58,449 nt of DNA, from positions 1 through 58,449 of the forward strand of contig JAEBUN010000086.1 in the NCBI GenBank assembly GCA_023014365.1, in the 5' to 3' direction. Within the stretch, counting starts at the first letter, position 1. Every line of letters starts with the position of its first letter. The position numbers were made by a program, and so were the translations under genes. The stretch comes from Lepiota brunneoincarnata (taxonomy: Eukaryota > Basidiomycota > Agaricomycetes > Agaricales > Agaricaceae). The notes beneath the pieces are model-generated. The model saw only the letters and a program-made list of their open reading frames with translations. It did not search any database and was not told the origin of the DNA. Below are positions 33,712 through 47,334 of the stretch, piece by piece.

Positions 33712-34835
33712 ATGTCAACCACCCCCCGACCCGATGGTAGTGAAGCGGTAAGCTACAGTCCACTTCCCAGGAAACCCGACTCACGCTCTGTGTTACACTT
33801 TGCCACGGCCTCCTCGATGCGCCCAACACCCCCCATGTCCCTCTTTTCCCTTCCCCATGTACGCCTTATGACGTCTCTCCTGCATTTTTTTCTCCTCTGG
33901 CGACTGCGGCTCTGCCTTATGACGTTGTTACTTCTGCCGTCCTTGCCGGTGGCAGATGCTTGGGGGTGAGCGCTTCGTTTGTTCTATAATATTAAGAAGC
34001 CATTGCTGAGGCCAAGCATTAGGCGACCTGGAATATCCCTCGGGTAATGAAGACGCTCGCCCCACGGTGAACACCCCAGTAAGACCGTCCTCGTGAAACG
34101 CGCGCCTTTGTCCTTACATGGCGCTCGCAGACTGGACTGTTATTCGAAGCTAACGGTCACGGAGAGGAGCCAGTTAGCATATTACCCGACCACAACGACT
34201 CGCTACCACTACTCACCCATGACGGTCAGATATTGTTTCCCCCCCGGTCTGAGATTGTCTGGCCAGACGCCCCGAGACTCTCCATGGTTGATCTCCCCGA
34301 GGAAGACCTTCTATCACCCATCGAAGACGACAGTATAAGCGACTCGCTCCCTGTCCCATTTCCCGATGTGCGCGCGGAAGGGCTGCAGCTCGAACTTGAA
34401 CCCAGTTTTGCATACACACGAGACCGGCGCCCTGTCGTTCTTCCGATCGCCCTCGACAACCAGGGGTTGAGCTCGCTCGATGCCTGGTCTGCGAGTATAA
34501 ACTGGGAGGGAGTCATCCCCTTCTTTTCCTCGAACCATCGCCCTGCAACTCGCCCCAGGAGAACAACAATGACGATTATGACCAGGAGGGGGAACGACCT
34601 TGTCATAACCCCGACCGGCGAGAGCTATGTGACAGCTGAAGACCTAGAGCGAGCTCTCATCCAGTGGATGATAGCAGTCGATCAACGAGCTCGGGCAGTC
34701 GGGCGTAGCGCCGAATTTTCCCAGCTTTGGGACGGGCCCCTCCACGACGGAGTGTGGGTTACCATCACGATATGTTTCTGGAGGGGACTGATCCCCTACT
34801 CGGATGCAGACAATGCTTGGATGCTGCAGGAGTAG
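33712..34835 (+). CDS. Probable Pro-rich protein with C-terminal DUF6699-like region (exon structure uncertain)
   Basis: The last exon is clear in outline. It probably starts after an acceptor near 34131 and reads GLLFEANGHGEEPVSILPDHND, then IVWPDAPRLSMVDLPEEDLL. Its C-terminal part reads LVITPTGESYVTAEDLERAL and DGVWVTITICFWRGLIPYSDA, ending NAWMLQE. The alternation of a strand, an x-VTxEDL helix and a WRGL strand loosely resembles DUF6699. Upstream, an ATG at 33712 (MSTTPRPDGSEA) with a GTAAGC donor and the peptide APNTPHVPLFPSPCTPYDVSPAFFSP-like frame near 33820-33900 suit the usual proline-rich N terminus. I could not fix the joints between them. The family assignment is tentative. Confidence 0.45.
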
Positions 34836-36720
34836 TTCGGCGGTAGCTTAGAGCGAGGTATGATGAGATTGTCATACTCTGCACCTGCCAGCGGAGGAAC
34901 TCACCAAAGTATCGGTCGCGGAACCTTTAATTGTCTGTGTACATCCTTATTCATCTATTTCATTGACATGCTGGACCATTGCTTCAGTTTATGCACTCCA
35001 TGTGTCGAATAAATTGTTAAAATACCTGATAAATACGAATATTTTGGGATAAAGCGGTAATGGGGGAGTTAGGAATGTACTGGGAATCTACCGGGAGGGG
35101 CTCTTCTTATCCGACATTACATTGCCACCCTAAGGGAACTATGGCACCTATGGGAACAGCTGATTGATATGTCCCGCTCCATTCCTGAGGGGCACCGGCT
35201 CCAGAACAGTTGATTTTGAGGCTCTACAGCTTTTGATTGGTTGACTGCAGAACTAGACGACTCATTGTTCTATTCCCGTCACTCGGGGCCTGTTGAACGC
35301 TGTCAACACAACAATGGGATACAGCGGGTATTGATGGACGTAAGGGCGATGTTGTTGGGCAATCGGACCAGGGCAGCGCGCTCCTGTCCCCTAGATTCAG
35401 CTGTGCGGCGGGGTCGCTCAGTTTCAACCGTCCTCATCGAAACATACATTTACCCACGACTGCAGGCCGGGTGGGGGGAACCTCGCTCCACACCTTTGCT
35501 GAATATGTCACGAAGGCTTCGAATTCTGTGAAGACATCGTGTGGAAGTGCCAACGTAGGACTATTCCATAATTAGATCCGCACTAGCCCAGCAACTTCAT
35601 CCTGTTGACCAGAGCTGTGGCCGCAGCTCCGCAGATGAAAGAGTTTACGACATGATAATACAGAAGATGTATAGCCGCACTACCCAAAGGGAGTGAGTAT
35701 GGTGAGCGCCCTTGTCCAAATGAAGCCAAATGAAGCCCTAGGGCGACAGCAAGGGACTTCCAAAGGCGTACACATGGACACCAGAATTGTTACAACAACT
35801 CCACGTCTTCAGAGCTGTGCACTCCGGTTAACCATAATCGGAAACACCAAGAATGTACAAAGATGTAAACAAGAAGCGATGACCGACCAAAGTTCTGATA
35901 GATCCATGTGGCAGTAATATATTTCAGAACCTGGCCTCAGCCAACCCCCAGCGGGTAATTAGGTTTCCACGGGAGCGCTCCTAGGATGAAATCGCTCCCG
36001 CTTTCTTCGAGTCCTCAGAGGGATGACGCTTCATGGGGCCATTCGAGTGGGTTTCGTCCCATGCACGTACTGTATGGTACGTGCAAGAAGTCCGATTATC
36101 TTCCGCATTACGAACAAAGCACAGTCGCCCCTGGTCCTGTAGCACTTATATACAAGCAGCCTCCCGTTTTGGGATATGTCTCTCAGGTTTTTGGGTGTAC
36201 ATGCTCTTTTCCTCTCTGCATATGAAACCATACTAGCTGATGTGAACGATGTGCTCGTGGAACCAAGGCTTTGGACGAGCGTTACAGTGGTAACGAGCCT
36301 TCTGGGTTGCGGGTCAGGGCGCCCACCGGTGTTTCTGGGCAGCAAAGTTGAGGCGGTTATCGATTGCTGATAGAATGAGCACGTGCTGATCGATGGGTTG
36401 ATCCCTGATTCCATGCTTTTTCGACATCAAGGTATCAAATGTGCCTTTGGCATGCATCTTGCTATGAGCTCACCGCAATAGCATTACTCGGCATAAGATG
36501 TATTTGGGCGCTATTTTGATTGCATGTGGGATCTATACAATCCACATATCGAGGAGGAGCCCGCCACAATACACGGCCTGCCACCAGCTCTCCTCGTCCG
36601 TATCTCCTTCCCAGCGCCACAATGTTTCAACACTTCTACATAACTCTCACTCAAGGAACGGAATTACTGCTTTCCACCTGCCGTTCTTGTCGATATTGAC
36701 ACACTGTGCCTTTTTCCGTC
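34836..36720. other. 1.9 kb without a supported gene
   Basis: Only short frames below 130 codons, with stops in every frame and no splice-consistent chain. Nothing recognisable. Confidence 0.5.
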
Positions 36721-36729
36721 CATTGATTA

Positions 36730-38150
36730 TGGGCAAGGCTGATCAACCTTATCAAGTGCCAGAGAATGACCTGCTCAACTTAATATAGTAGTTCAAGCCC
36801 GGTTTAATCGAGATTTCCTTCAAGCGAGAATGGGAGGGTATACTTACTGATCTATGGGTCTTACAACTGCGGGACAGGCGAACAAGACTCTCCCTGGCCC
36901 CTCATGGAGCTTGGCCGGATCTCGTATCCCAAGATTCGTCCATTCAACCTCACTGACAACCATTTCATGCACCCCCAAAGGCCAGCACCGAGCATGACAT
37001 TGTTAACTTATAGGTTTAATCTGATGGTGTTACTAAGATGTTTGTTAGGTAACGAGGCTTCTAATTCTGCGTTCCCCTCTCCATGTCAAGCAATTTTCTA
37101 AGCTTCAACCACCTTGGAGTCCAACAAATGCGGTACCTAATCGCCCCTATAGCCCGTACCTGGCTTGTCTTTCTACCTAACCACCAACATTTTGCATCTT
37201 TGGAGGCTATTTCAATCACCATGCGTGCAGGAGTTCTCAACCGTTCTCAGCTGTCGATGTTAGCTACCCTGGGAGCTTACACTTATCCGAAGGTGCATCG
37301 GCGTGTACATTCATCGAACCTCGTACTGAACTGCCCCCAAACCGCATTATCTCACTGTCATTGTACTCCGTGTTCTCGAGGCTATTGCCCATGCATTTGT
37401 GTTACAGGGTTGTGTGTCTCCTTGGACGGAACCAGTATCTTGTTTAGTAGGCGCATCGAGAACGAATTGGAGGAATATACCGTCCACGCTCCTTACTTCC
37501 ACTCTGAATCCTCACGGAAGGATCATTTCAACTGATTTGGCACGCTATATGTCCCAAAACATACCCGCTCAGTGCGACAAGGCTCCAAATTTCCATCTAT
37601 GCCACGGATGGCGGTTGTCTGCCTCAGGATATCACGCTTCTTTCAAGAGTGGGTCGAAAACTTCACAATGGTCAAGCACGTCACCATAGATGTGTCTGCG
37701 ACCCGTGCAATCCTTGACCTTGCCAGGAACTACGATGACATTGACAGTGATGGGGGGCGTCTTATAATGAGGCTCTGATTTTGCTACCGCTCGAAGGCGT
37801 TGAAGTCACGGAGACTGAGAGTGGGAGATGGGACTATCTGGACTCAATCACTTGTGCTTAGAGCGCACCGCAGTGTCCGGCGATAGTGAGTATATCATCC
37901 ACCAGAACATATATACCGCGCTTCTGGGTTCGTGATGTCAGTCAAATTCGTGAGGCTTATACGTTGTCTTGGCATTACTGTATGATCCCCTTGCACAGGA
38001 ATAAACCAATGCCGAGTCATGATACCGATAGGCTACGGAAACGTGAAAGACGAGACCCGAAGCTTTGTGTCAAATCAAAGGAAACAGAGAATACCGGGGG
38101 ACTGGCTGACCCAGCGTCGCATAGGTGGGAACACCATAACTATGACGGCT
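36730..38150 (+). pseudogene. Possible F-box/LRR-type protein remnant
   Basis: Peptides in successive frames resemble the loose leucine-rich pattern of agaricomycete F-box proteins. They are YQVPENDLLNLI near 36750 (F-box-like start), FASLEAISITM near 37200, then FFQEWVENFTMVKHVTIDVSA with ILDLARNYDDIDSDGGRL near 37640-37770, and IPRFWVRDVSQIREAYTL near 37910. They do not join into one frame by ordinary introns. The family guess is weak; the coding character of the 37620-37780 piece is better supported. Confidence 0.3.
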
Positions 38151-39305
38151 GAGCTTGAAGATGGTGCTTATTCCTTGGTCCCGGACTCTGTGGGCTATCT
38201 TCAAGTCAGCAATAAGACCCGAAAGGATATCGATGACAGGAAAGAACGTAGTTGGGAATGTACGTGGCGGGGACAATTTTCAGCCCATCTCAGCTGGTAA
38301 GGTATCGGTGGCGATGTAGCACGGGTTTGGAGGTCGATTAATCGGGCTGGGGCGCTAAAGAGGTATACTGAATGCAACGTGTATACAAATATATATCAGT
38401 GGGGATAATCTTATCGTGGTACAGTCAAGAGTAAACTTTGTAATTAATCCACTTCCAGATAAGGTTGGTCAATTGGGGGAAGTCTGGTTGCGATTCTTGC
38501 AAATGAGTGGGTCAAGGTAGATATCAGGTACGACGTTCATGAGAACGAGGACAAGGAGATGTTCTCCCAGCGTAATCTCTGGGTGCGGTACCTGTGAATG
38601 CGAGGAAGGCAACGATTTCTCGCGGATTAAGGTTTCTCATATAAGAAGACCTTTTGCCCCAGGCTCTTGCGAATCAACTGGCACATGGGTTAGCCGTGCG
38701 CGTGGAGGCTATAACGACGTCGAAGAGAACGTCCTGGAAGGGCCGTGGGGAAGTGGCTAACAACCAATCAAGCCGAGACCTTGCGTGAAATACATTACGA
38801 GATCACCTGCCCATTGGTTGATCTCACCGAGTTTGTAGCTATTTGGCACTCATGACTCCTGTATAATTTCTTTTCGGAATGGCCGCAAAGTTATTGGAGG
38901 TCATATGTATACACAACCAGAGTTCGCGCCCCCGACTTTGAATGAGTAGACATCCCAAGGTTTCGCTTACGACGCTCAATAGCCCCATTCTCGCTCTCAA
39001 GTAAGCCACACGCTTGCCACATGACTTGCTTCGTGTTGTCCCTGGGCCTAAAGCAGGGGTCACTGACTGGCGGCTGATAATCCATTTCCACTTTCGCGGT
39101 CTCTTTGTCGTGGTTTATTTTTACGTAGACCCCGACCCACTCCGCCTAGCTTCGTTATTGCGGCTTCTTCAGACGTGAGTCCCCAGGGTCATGTGTCCCA
39201 GGTATTCGCCCGGGATACTTAAAGATTGACCACTAGACCCTAACTCGTATCACTCAACACCCCTCACCCTTCTCTCACCGACAAGCCCCCTTGCCGTTCT
39301 TTAGC
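38151..39305. other. Intergenic region upstream of the flavin monooxygenase
   Basis: No coding support. The last 200 bp before the ATG contain CT-rich stretches (caccctcacccttctctcacc) typical of fungal promoters. Confidence 0.45.
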
Positions 39306-41449
39306 ATGGGATACCCTCCTTTCGAACCCAAGGCAGTTGCTTCCTCCTGGCTTTCCCGCTTCTCCGATGCCCTCGAGGCCAAAGATGTCCAAGCAGTCTC
39401 GGACTGTTTCCTTCAGGACGGTTGGCTTCGTGAAAGCCAAATTTTCTGCTGGGATAACCGCACCTTTCGAGGTCGCGAACAAGTCCATCTGTACCTCTCG
39501 GAACGACTACCCAAGCGGACATTTTCCAACTTCAAAATCGAGACTCGCCAATATCTTACACCCGAACGGGGTCCGGTAGGACCTCATCAAGAAGGTGTCT
39601 TGTCCGGATTCGTTTTCGAGACAGAAGTGCAATGGGGCCAGGGTTTCGTTCAGCTTGCCCAAGATGGGGATAATGTTTGGAGGGCCCTTGTGGTCTACAT
39701 TGTCGCAGCCGATATCAAGGGTCACGAGGAAGCCGGTCGCGAACTAGGGATTTATGGAGGTCACACCGTCTCATGGGGGACAGTCTTCAGTAGCCGACGA
39801 AAAATTGCCGAGGAGACCCCCCAGGCTCTTATCAGTCAGTCTAACTTGAGCTCTTAGATAACGATGCGGTGCTAACATCCATACTAGTTGGCGCGAGTCA
39901 GACAGGTGTGATGGTCGCTGCTCGCTTTAAGCAGATGAACATCCCTACCCTTGTAATCGATGCCCAGGCCCGCCTCGGTGATACCTGGAGAAAGCGGTAT
40001 GATTCGCTAACCCTGCACACTCCTCGGATGCACGATCACTGTATGTAAGCATCCCGGCAACCGCGGAAAACTTAGGGGCTGACTTTTAAGTTGCTAGTCC
40101 TCTATCAGCGCTATCCCCAGAACTGGCCATTCCATACGCCCAAGGACAAACTTGCCGACTGGATAGAGCAGTACGTGGCCTCCCAAGACTTAACCGTGTG
40201 GACCAGCACCAAGCCCGTCGAAGATTCCTACCCGACGTATGATGACGTCACGAAGCGCTGGACGATAACCGTTGACCACGCGGGTCAACGTGTCACCCTT
40301 AATCCAGCACACATTGTTCTCTGTATGGGTACCGTTGGCCCTCGTATAATGCCTCAAGTGAAGAACCAGAGCGCTTTCAAAGGTACCGTCATCCACGGAG
40401 GCGACTACAAATCCCCAATTCCTTTTACCAACAAGCGAGTGGTCATCGTTGGCGCCGGCAATACGGCCGGTGATATCTGTTTGGATTTATCAGTTTGCGC
40501 CGATACTATCACTATGGTCCAGCGCTCGAAGTCAACTTTGGTCCCAGTTGAGGTTGTGAGGGAGGTCCTTACTCGTTTCTGGCCAGACGATGGATCTATC
40601 CCGACGGACATTGCCGACTTCAAGTTTTCGACCACGCCTCTCCCCCTTATGAGAATACAAAGTAGAATTATGAAGGCTGGGGGAGGGGGCGCTGCAGGGA
40701 AATATGCCGAGCTCTATAGGTGTCTCGAAGAGAAAGGCATGATCGTAGATGATGGCGAGGATGGAGAGGGTATTGCTTTCCAAGTTCTGGAGAAGTTCGG
40801 AGGTAAGCTTCTCTCGACTCTCCTACAAATCACTTTATGCTCACCAATCCTTTCCTGCAGGTTACAGTAAGTTATAGCCACCCGGATCTGAGAGTCCAAC
40901 TAACTCGCCGAAAATGTAGTGCTTGATGTTGGGTGCTCAAAACTGGTGCTTTCCGGAAGAGTCAAAGTCAAACACGGTGTCGAGGTGGCCTCTCTGAAGG
41001 AAGAATCTGTGGTGCTCACAGACGGATCGGAGGTCCCCGCTGATGTTATCATATTCGCGTACGTCGTTTTCCATGGATATTCCGACAGTCATAATGAGCC
41101 TTTTCTGCAGAACGGGATACGAATCGATATACGGCAATATTCTCAAAATATTTGGAGAAGAGACTGTTGACCGTGCTGGGCGTCTCTGGGGTATGGACGA
41201 GGAAGGAGAGCTACGCAATGTATATCGACCGACTGGTCACCCTGCAGTGAGTTTCATCACATCATCCGCAGGTTGACACTGTCTGATGTTATATATAAAG
41301 TTGTGGTATTGTGCTGGGGGGTATCAGGTCGTTCGGTACGGGTCCAAACAGCTGGTACGTGCAATATTGTCTCTACCTACTCAGTAGCCTAATGATCTTG
41401 CTAGGCAATGCAAATCAAGGCTACAGACCTGGGCTTACGGGATCTCTAG
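39306..41449 (+). CDS. FAD/NADPH-dependent monooxygenase with N-terminal NTF2/SnoaL-like region
   Basis: Eight exons: 39306-39834, 39888-40040, 40098-40802, 40861-40866 (6 nt), 40920-41058, 41111-41246, 41301-41354 and 41405-41449. They give 588 residues. Residues about 1-165 look like an NTF2-like fold (WLSRFSDALEAKDVQAVSDCF, WDNRTFRGREQVHLYL). Then comes an FAD-binding start with an unusual fingerprint, IIGASQTGVMVAAR, followed by LGDTWRKRYDSLTLHTP. The NADPH site is VVIVGAGNTAGDI, and ATGYES and RPTGHPALWYCAGG close the fold. This architecture is common in basidiomycete flavin monooxygenases of the class B/YUCCA-like type; the substrate is unknown. The 6-nt micro-exon is needed to give FGGYMLDVGC. 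The next gene, a P450 on the same strand, starts about 290 bp downstream, so the two may work together. Confidence 0.9.
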
Positions 41450-41740
41450 AGACACTTTAGAGATGAATGTTATCTGTATATTATCGACCCTGTATTGCTG
41501 CGCTGTCCCTGTAATACTAAAGTCCCTATCAATCAATCACTCAAGGACGTTTCCATGGGAAACGGATGTGGGGCCTTCAGGCATCAAGCTTCAAGCATCA
41601 CCTCCACGCCTGCGAGAACGCCTCATCTGCCTGATCCTGATTCTTGAACATGTGACAACCGTTCCTGACGCGCAAATTTCCAGCTATTCAAATATACAGG
41701 CTTCGGGGCGCCCCGTCCCAAGACCTCTCCCTTAAACACT

Positions 41741-43607
41741 ATGCTCTCTTTTTCCTTCGGGGATTTGTTCGTGCCATTACTCGGCGCGGCGGCAGCTGGC
41801 GTTGTTGCCTTAATTTGGTATAGACTCTACTTTCACCCTCTCTCACGATTCCCAGGGCCTGTGCTAGCCGCAGTTACCGACTATTATGTGGCATACTACG
41901 ACTTATGGATGCAAGGGGGGCAGGTTAAGAAACTTGAGGCTTTGCACCGCACCTATGGTACGCCTGGTTATCGATGAACCTGACTTCAAACGCGTTAACA
42001 CGGTTCAGGTCCGGTCGTTAGAATCAGACCTAATCAGGTGATAGCATACTGTGGGATTGGATTCTACTAGCTGTACTAACGCTGGCTGTCGTCAGTTACA
42101 CTTCAATGACCCTCAAGCCTTCAACGACATCTATGGCTCTGGTACCAAGTTGACGAAATTTGCTCCGTTTTACGATTGCTTCAACGAGCCCGAGTCGTCC
42201 TTCGGCTATACAGATCCGAAACTAGCAAAGAAGAGAAGAGAAATCCTCCACCCCTTATTCTCGCGTCGCGCGGTGTTGAAGCTCGAAAGCGCTATCCAAC
42301 ATTCCGTATGTCATTCCGTGCTGTTTGTATTTTGTATAGCACAATCCTAATGCCCTTTACATTTAGATCGACCGGCTCATCACCTCCCTCCTCGCACATG
42401 CTGGCCCTAACCCGCGTCCCGCAGACCTTCATCTTGGCCTCAGGTCCCTGACGATGGAGATCATCACTTCCTATTGCCACGCCAACCCATTCAAAGCTCT
42501 AGATGCACCCGACTTCAAACACCCCGCCCTCGTTGCTCTTGATTCAACTGGTGGTGTCTTCTTTCTGATGCAACATTTCCCTTTTATGCGCCATCTTGTG
42601 TTCGGACTGCCAGAATCCCTTAAGAGCTCAGAAATGGTCGCAGTCGAAGAAATATTCAAGAGAATCGGGAATCAAATTGATGGTTTGTTGGCTGATCCGT
42701 CATCCTTGGATCAGGTGGAGCACGAAACAGTCTATCACCACTTGCTAAGTAAAGAAGCCGGTCGTCAACCTCCAAGTAGGCGTTCGCTGTTGGACGAAGC
42801 GGCAGTATTGGTTGCCGCTGGGAGTGATACTCCTGCGAACACGTGCATCCTTGGAACGTTCCATGCATTGAACAACCCAAAGATCCGCGAACGGTTGGTG
42901 AAGGAGATTAGGGAAGTTTGGCCGGATAAAGATGTACACGTTGGAATTCAAACTCTGGAGAAACTCCCGTACCTGGTCAGTCTCTTTGGGTCTTCTTGCT
43001 AGCGTTTTTGCTGATGGGTCGCTGGTAGACCGCAGTCATTAAAGAGTCTCTGAGGCACTCTCATGGGATAGTCAGCCCTCTTCCTAGGGTCGTACATGAA
43101 GACACGTTAATCGCCGGACACTTGGTCCCTGCCGGTGTAAGTAGGGTCATTGTGCGTTGCTTCCAGCATTCATTCTGTTTCAGTCTGTAGTTGCTATGGG
43201 GCCTACCTTCGTCCACCTCAACCCGGATATCTTCTCTGAGCCCCGAACGTTTAATCCCGACCGATGGCTCAGTGACAAGTCGAAGGAGTTGGAGAACTAT
43301 CTCGTTGCTTTCTCAAAAGGCCCACGGATCTGCCTGGGTATCAAGTGCGTCAAGAGAGTCTCTCACATCTCCAAGTTGTTATTCACAATGTCGGGTCAGT
43401 TTGGCCTGGTCTGAGCTTTACCTTATGTTCGGCAACCTATTCCGAAAACTCGATATGGAAATTTATCAGACCAAGTACGTCCGTGCCTGCCTGTTTCTCG
43501 AGCTCCGCTGATCACGATCCAGCGTGCAAGACTTTGACTTCATGGCATATCTGACACCAAAATATGATGGTCACTTCCATGTTCTCGTGAAAAGCGCGCA
43601 GGACTAA
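41741..43607 (+). CDS. Cytochrome P450, second gene
   Basis: Eight exons: 41741-41957, 42009-42037, 42096-42305, 42367-42975, 43029-43136, 43184-43344, 43400-43474 and 43523-43607. They give 497 residues with the frame intact. A hydrophobic anchor precedes the membrane-proximal motif [11 protein letters not shown]. The I-helix reads VAAGSDTPA, the K-helix KESLR, the PERF-like motif NPDRW, and the haem loop [10 protein letters not shown]. This pattern ([19 protein letters not shown]) is that of fungal P450s of the trichodiene-oxygenase/benzoate-hydroxylase-like superclan and differs from the P450 at 13.7 kb, so the two are not recent duplicates. It lies head-to-tail with the flavin monooxygenase, suggesting sequential oxidations of one compound. 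Confidence 0.93.
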
Positions 43608-46600
43608 GTAGCTGATGACTTACCCTGTAAGAATCCGCCGCCACCGGTACGAGTGTCTATGTCGTGTGTCTAGACTTAATGCAGTAGCTTGGGGATGGCA
43701 TAGCTTCACAGAACCCGCCAAGTGTTCGTCCAAGATAAGGTGCTATAGGCAAGCGGGTTCATCACGTGATCTAAGCGTGACAATTTGACAGAAAACATAA
43801 ATTCATAATCCCTCACATTCTAAGGCATAGTTAAGCCTAATCAGGGTCCGAGGATCGACAGACATTGTTTTTCCAAAGATTCCCTCGGAGCCCGATTGAG
43901 AGCAAAACATTTTACTAGGGAGTAGGTTCCAAATTAGTCATTTCAAAGCTATTCTCCACCAATCTGCAAGCTGCTTGGGCTGCCCGGAAATTTTGTGGAC
44001 ATTGTCTTATTCTAGGAAAGTATACATCTTGAGTTCCGACCGGTGATAGTGAAGCTTCAGATAAAGACATCGTGTTGACAGAAGATGGTACTTGATCAAG
44101 GGATGACGGAGATCTCCGCAACAATCATACGGCAGGGTGCTGTGAATGGCCATCCTGCGGAGGGGGGCCAGTCCGTGTCGTTCCCGACGACTACGGTCAG
44201 TCACATCATCTTACCGTGCTGTATATATGTAGTCCTTCAATTGTAGACCTCTCTTACCCCCCCTCTATCCCTCCCCGCCCACATAACGCTCTGCTTAGCC
44301 TTACTTCTTGGTCGCAATTTGTGATGCCACCATTTCTGAACTCATAGATCGCCTCGGTTTGACCCAAATCCTGAGTTTCCGAAACATGCGCAATCCGGTC
44401 TGCATTTCTCAGGATATACAACACTTTCATTCAATTTATATAGGGAAAAGTGACATGAATTCATAAAAGGAGTCGAAACGTGGTCACTACCTTATGGTAT
44501 TTTCCCTTTGAACCAAGGTCAGGGATTACTCTAGAACGTCACAATGAAGGATGTTGCCAGGATTTATTGCGCTTCTTGGCTCCTTCATACTTCTAGTGCC
44601 CACAAGTCTCCCCACCCCGATTCTTATCAAGCTCCTCCCTGCCCATACCTTTACTTCAAGTTCCATTTCACTTTGAGTTCAGACCCTCGCCCCTCTGGTT
44701 AGGCTAGAACATAGCCTCCCAGATTCCGTGTTTACACTCCCCATCCAAACGATAATTGCCCTCTGGATATCACGCACTGGTTCCCCACGAGTGGGACAAC
44801 CGATAGAGTATGCCCCAATCTGTGAGGATTGCAATCCTTGACACTGGAGGACTTGTCGCCGGTTCGGCGATATCTTCGAAGTGTACTCGCACCCCATAGT
44901 ACCCGCCTCCCTGGACATTATTACTGACTGCGCCCCAGAGGTAACCTGGATTTCCTGGCGCGAGGTGGTTGCTGGCTCCACCACTACTCTCTACTGCCTT
45001 TCCTGGAAGGCCAGCCGATTATGTATACTTCGTGGCTCATCACTTAGAGATGGGGAATTCGTTCGCGGCCACCGGTCGACATTACACCCAAGGGCTCTGA
45101 CCGGGCCGGTTCGTCTGCCTGAGGTAATGTGATAGGTAGCAACAAGGGCACGGGCGGGGGGTTGGTAATCTACTCTCCTAACGCCCTCCTCGCGATGCCG
45201 TTTCCACGCAGGTGCCCCATCCCACTGTCCACGAGGTGTCTAACTCATATGATGGGGACGATACGTGATTGCTCCCAAAGTGTTGTTGGGGGTATCTCGA
45301 GCCGGATTGCTGGAATGTGCTTCTCAGGGACCTTCATATTCATTCTCACAGACTGGCTCTTACCTGATCACGCGCTCTGTACCCTTTGCTGATGGCGCTT
45401 GAGGCCGGATTCCCTTGATGATACTATCGTCCTGCACCCTGCTTCATTTATCAGCGTTATTTCTTCTTCGCGAGGCCATCCACGCGTACCGGTTTCAGGA
45501 TAGTCTAATTTGGCCTTTCGTCGCACTAGTGGAGGTTCAAGGTTGTCTCCTGCAGTCGACCCCCTGAACCACGAGTCTGTGGACGGCCAGTCCAAATGTA
45601 GCCGAAATGATCAGCATACCTCGATCATGCTCTTCGGTTTCAGCCACCTACGCCAAGCCTATTTCGAACATTTCTGTCTGGGGCCTCCAGAAATTTCCTC
45701 TGCGGTCCTGGTGTGTGGGATAAGGAACAGCCGCGCACTGTGCCTGCACACGCTGTGCAATGAGGGGGGAGTACATATAGCGTTAACGTTAATGCTGTGG
45801 CGTACCTCAGGGTTGGAAAATAAATATGTATATGGCTTCCCGCCCAGGCTGGAACGCCTCGGGAAGTGAAGTAATTCAGGAAGTTCCGAGTTCGGGAGAG
45901 AAGCGAATGGTGGTTCCCTTCCCCTGGGACAGGTGAAGGAGCGGCCGACGGGAGTCGTTAGCGCGAACGATAGGGACAGTAATCGTAATGACAAAGATGG
46001 GAACTCTTTTAGTTCAACATAAGCTCAAATGGACGTAGATTGCGATAAGCAACTAATCTGGCCAGCATAGCGTATGACAGCAAGGCCGAGATACACCAAA
46101 GAGATGGTCAGGGTTTTGTCCCTCGGGTTCGTGACCGTTCCCAGTACCTGAAAATAATTGTTATTTCTGCTTTTCTTGATCCTTTACATAGAACCATGCT
46201 GCGATCCGAAGCATTCGCAGAGTGTGCGTATGTATACCTGCAGCATCCAAAGAGTCCGAAGAGCCCCACGTACCACTTGGTCCTGGTGCCGAAAAGACAC
46301 CCCAAACTCCGCGAGTATCCTCCTCATTTGCTCAAAGTTCAGCCCCGCATGTAGTGTGTACGAGACGTTGATGCAAACAGCTGCGTAGGTGCGACAATAG
46401 GCCTCCCTCCGATCGCGGTATTACGATAGATCTTCCCCCTGAACTGTCCTCGGAACACAATTCCGTGGCCGTGGGGCACTCCCGTTCCTCGATAGGTCTA
46501 ACCACATTTTCTCGCATTTTCTGTGATGATGTTCCCGCCAATTTTGTTAACTCCCCCAGTCTTTTGATCGGGTGGCGAACCCGGTTATCCGAAGCTCAAA

Positions 46601-47334
46601 CATGCGCCGTAAAATAGGACCACTTGAAGGCAAGAACCTTACAAACACCCATTTTCTAGAACTTGAATACTCACGCGTGTTCTTAATTCATCAGGATAAC
46701 AGAGCGCGATAAGAGTACCGGATCTTCAGCGACATTGGCTGTAGCCGCCGGGGCCGGGAGCCAGGGTTAACCCAAGCGATAACACTTACATCGCCGGGAA
46801 AGGAAGTGTTGTCTCTTCAAAATCAGAGCGCCCATTTGGAGTGTGACGTCGGGTTCTTCGTACCGTTAATCTGTGGAAACAAGCGCCGATTGCCTGCGGC
46901 CTCAAGAGATGATCCCTCCACAGCGACCGCTCACTTACTTGGATCTTTGATCATGCCACAAGCCCACCACCAGGAATGCCTTGCGGCTAAAACATGTTTT
47001 TCTTTCCGTTTCTTCCGATCCCATGCGAACTGACGAGGGTGTTACATAATGGAGGTAGAGTAATTTAAATACCTGCGCCCACTGTCTGGTCCCCCCTTTG
47101 CACAACAGCTTTCATCCGTTAGCTCACGCTATTCATCATCCTTGGTCCTAAGGTTGGGTTCTCGCCGTCTCGCGTTTTACAAATCTCAATCCTTTTCTCA
47201 GTACATTCTCCGAACAAGTCCAAACTGCGAAACAGAAAAATCAAGAACATGAACCATCATTTCGGACAGGAACGCGCTGGGGGTAAGAAGCCCTTCCAAA
47301 CTGTACGATCTAAGCTCATTCATACTTTCCCCTC
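43608..47334. other. 3.7 kb without a supported gene
   Basis: Frames up to about 119 codons on both strands, with no motif and no coherent splicing. A TATA-like ctgtatatatgtag lies at about 44220 with no gene behind it that I can defend. Confidence 0.5.
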
